From the NCBI RefSeq assembly GCF_007743815.1, contig NZ_CP036265.1, forward strand, positions 894,501 through 958,500: DNA of 64,000 nucleotides, given 5' to 3'. This document shows positions 62,270 through 64,000 of the stretch, piece after piece. Below the pieces are notes generated by a model. The model searched no databases. It saw nothing but the letters and a program-made list of their open reading frames with translations, and had not been told where the DNA came from. A program made the translations under genes and the position numbers. How positions within the stretch are numbered: position 1 is the stretch's first letter; the number at the start of each line of letters is the position of its first letter. This DNA is from Alienimonas californiensis. Its GTDB lineage: Bacteria; Planctomycetota; Planctomycetia; Planctomycetales; Planctomycetaceae.

Positions 62270-64000
62270 GTGGGCCAGACTCCGCTTCTTCGTCAGCAGG
62301 CTGACGAGGACTAGCGACGCGAAGCCCAGCGGGATCGTCACGATGCCCGGCTGGGTGAACGGCGTGAGGGCGTCCGCCGGGTTCAGGCCGTAGACCTCGC
62401 CGTAGGTGTCGCTGGAGAGCAGGATCCAGGCCAGGGAGCTGATCATCCCGATCGTCACCCCGGCGATCACGCCCTGCTTGGTCGTGCCCTTCCAAAACAG
62501 GATGCAGACCAACGCCGGCAGATTCGCGCTGGCCGCCACGCTGAAGGCCCAGCCGACGAGGTAACTGACGTTCATCCCCTGGAAGGCGATCCCCAACCCG
62601 ATCGCGATCACGCCGACGACCACGCTGGCGATCTTCGCGACCCGAACCTGTTTCGCCTCGTCCATCTCGATGCCGAGGCCGTGGGTCATCAGGTCGTGCG
62701 AGACGGCCCCGGCACTGGCGAGGATCAGGCCCGACACGGTCCCCAGCACGGTGGTGAAGGCGACGGCGCTGATGCAGGCGAACAACCACTCCCCGAAGCT
62801 GCGGGCCAGCAGCGGGGCGGCCATGTTGCTGTCGGTGGGGTCGAGGGCCCCGCTGGTCATCGCCCCCAGGCCGATATACAGCGTCAGGACGTAGAAGAAC
62901 CCGATGACCATGATGCCGACGATGGTCGATTTGCGGGCCGCCGCAGCGTCCTTGACGGTGTAGTAGCGGATGAGGATGTGCGGCAGCGAAGCCGTGCCGC
63001 AGAACAGGGCGAGCATCAGGGAGAGGAAATTGATCTTGCCGAGCAGTTCGTCCGATTTAATATCGGCGAACTTGGGGTGGTTGCCGGGGGTGAGGAGGTC
63101 GGCGCCGGACTTGGTATCGAACTGAAAGACAATGGTCCGGGTTCCGTCGTCTTCAATGAATTCGGTCGTTCGCGGCAGCGACGCAGAGCCGCCGCCGAAC
63201 TGCTTTAGAAAACCGATCGGGTCGTGCGACTCGTCGGCCGGGGCTGGCCCCCCGGCGAAGGCGGTAGCGTCGATCGGTCTTTGGAACACGCCGAACGGCG
63301 GCAGATCTGCGGCCGTGGCTTCATCCTCCGGATCCGCTCGCTCGTCGTCCGAACGACCGATCGAGTATTGGACCTCTCCGACGGGAGTCGTCGTGATCGC
63401 GGCGGCCTGCACGATCATACTTTGCTTCCTTTCCGCCTGTGACCACTCCGCCTGTGACCACTCTCCGGATTCGCCAAGCCCGTCGACTGCGAAATAGCTC
63501 GTGTCGAACAATCTCCAGCCGCTAACGCGACCGCTGTTCGCGTTCCGAGTGACAAAAAGTGTTTCGCCTTCCGAGACGTTCGATTTGACCCGTTTCTGGC
63601 CGATGAGACGCTCATTAGCCAACTCAGGAACTTGTCTCAGCGCCTCGGCGGCGTCTTGACTAGGAGTCTCGAGGGTGAACAGCGTGTCAAACTGCGGATC
63701 CGGAGACTCCAGGCCCCGCCACAAGACGAGCCCCACCAGAATCGTGCTGAACACGACCAGCAGCCCGCCCTTGATAAACTGCACCCAGGTGGTCGAGACC
63801 ATCCCCGCGGTCGTCACGATCGCGATCACCACGCCGCCGACCAGCGTCACCCCGACCCAGTGCGGCAGGCCCAGCAGCGGGGTGACCAGCGCCCCGGCGC
63901 CGACCATCTGCGGGATCAGATAGAAGATGCTGACCGCCAACGTGGAGAGCCCCGCGGCGATCTTGATGCCCTTCGAATTGAACTTGGCGTCTAACGCGTC
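62267..64000 (-). CDS. Sodium:solute symporter (SSS family, acetate permease-like), 3' part
   Basis: At least 578 residues; the 5' end is beyond base 64000. The first in-window residues (DALDAKFNSKGIK) continue into STLAVSIFYLIPQMVGAGALVTPLLG, the typical early helix of cation/acetate symporters. Later helices include FLSLMLALFCGTASLPHILIRYYTVKDAAAARKSTIVG, AFTTVLGTVSGLILASAGAVSHDL and SYLVGWAFSVAASANLPALVCILFW. Between two helices lies a ~190-residue hydrophilic insert (63040-63660), longer than in E. coli ActP and with a 15-bp duplication. The substrate is probably a small carboxylate, by family. The stop lies inside the REP unit. Confidence 0.92.
   Translation of the reverse strand, partial: DALDAKFNSKGIKIAAGLSTLAVSIFYLIPQMVGAGALVTPLLGLPHWVGVTLVGGVVIAIVTTAGMVSTTWVQFIKGGLLVVFSTILVGLVLWRGLESPDPQFDTLFTLETPSQDAAEALRQVPELANERLIGQKRVKSNVSEGETLFVTRNANSGRVSGWRLFDTSYFAVDGLGESGEWSQAEWSQAERKQSMIVQAAAITTTPVGEVQYSIGRSDDERADPEDEATAADLPPFGVFQRPIDATAFAGGPAPADESHDPIGFLKQFGGGSASLPRTTEFIEDDGTRTIVFQFDTKSGADLLTPGNHPKFADIKSDELLGKINFLSLMLALFCGTASLPHILIRYYTVKDAAAARKSTIVGIMVIGFFYVLTLYIGLGAMTSGALDPTDSNMAAPLLARSFGEWLFACISAVAFTTVLGTVSGLILASAGAVSHDLMTHGLGIEMDEAKQVRVAKIASVVVGVIAIGLGIAFQGMNVSYLVGWAFSVAASANLPALVCILFWKGTTKQGVIAGVTIGMISSLAWILLSSDTYGEVYGLNPADALTPFTQPGIVTIPLGFASLVLVSLLTKKRSLAH

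Overview
The window comes from a very GC-rich planctomycete chromosome, most likely Planctomycetaceae (Alienimonas-like; this is a guess from gene content, as no rRNA is present). Support comes from the adjacent DUF1592/DUF1552 pair, a DUF1559 pilin-like protein, a secreted sulfatase, a TPR protein carrying RNA polymerase alpha-CTD modules, and dispersed CCCGAAGCG-type palindromic repeats. Genes sit in short runs on both strands, with no sign of a prophage, plasmid or CRISPR array.

Layout. 0-7.2 kb (minus strand): the end of a metal-uptake ABC operon, then a type I secretion operon (ABC exporter, HlyD adaptor, TolC channel). 7.4-15 kb: a secreted glycoside-hydrolase-like propeller, then a minus-strand run of a pyruvyl-transferase-like protein, an esterase and the DUF1592/DUF1552 pair. 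15-17.7 kb: a voltage-gated-type K+ channel and the TPR/alpha-CTD protein. 17.9-21.1 kb (minus strand): a Ro60-like TROVE protein (rsr) preceded by two tandem, unannotated ~146-nt RNAs. Each has a long closing stem and a circularly permuted tRNA-like body (T-arm before D-arm), the architecture of bacterial Y RNAs (YrlA). A small basic protein and a nucleotidyltransferase-like protein follow. 21.3-23.1 kb: a HAD hydrolase and dapA. 23.5-41 kb: a surface-protein island of three paralogous classical autotransporters and one inverse autotransporter with a beta-helix passenger. 41-57 kb: a DUF1559 protein, an AI-2E-type permease with a PH-domain partner, two BON-MscS channels in tandem, a sulfatase, guaB, rsmA, riboflavin synthase and a nucleoside hydrolase. 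57-64 kb: a LOV-domain histidine kinase, a PQQ-type propeller protein, a REP-associated tyrosine transposase (RAYT) bracketed by two inverted REP pairs, and the 3' part of a Na+/solute symporter.

Most notable are the rsr/Y-RNA locus, where two RNA copies support one fold by compensatory changes; the RAYT with four REP units that keep a CGCAG loop while their stems vary; and the autotransporter island, including a metalloprotease-autotransporter fusion and a shared CGxC motif at each barrel entry. All functional calls are by reading motifs; no database search was run.
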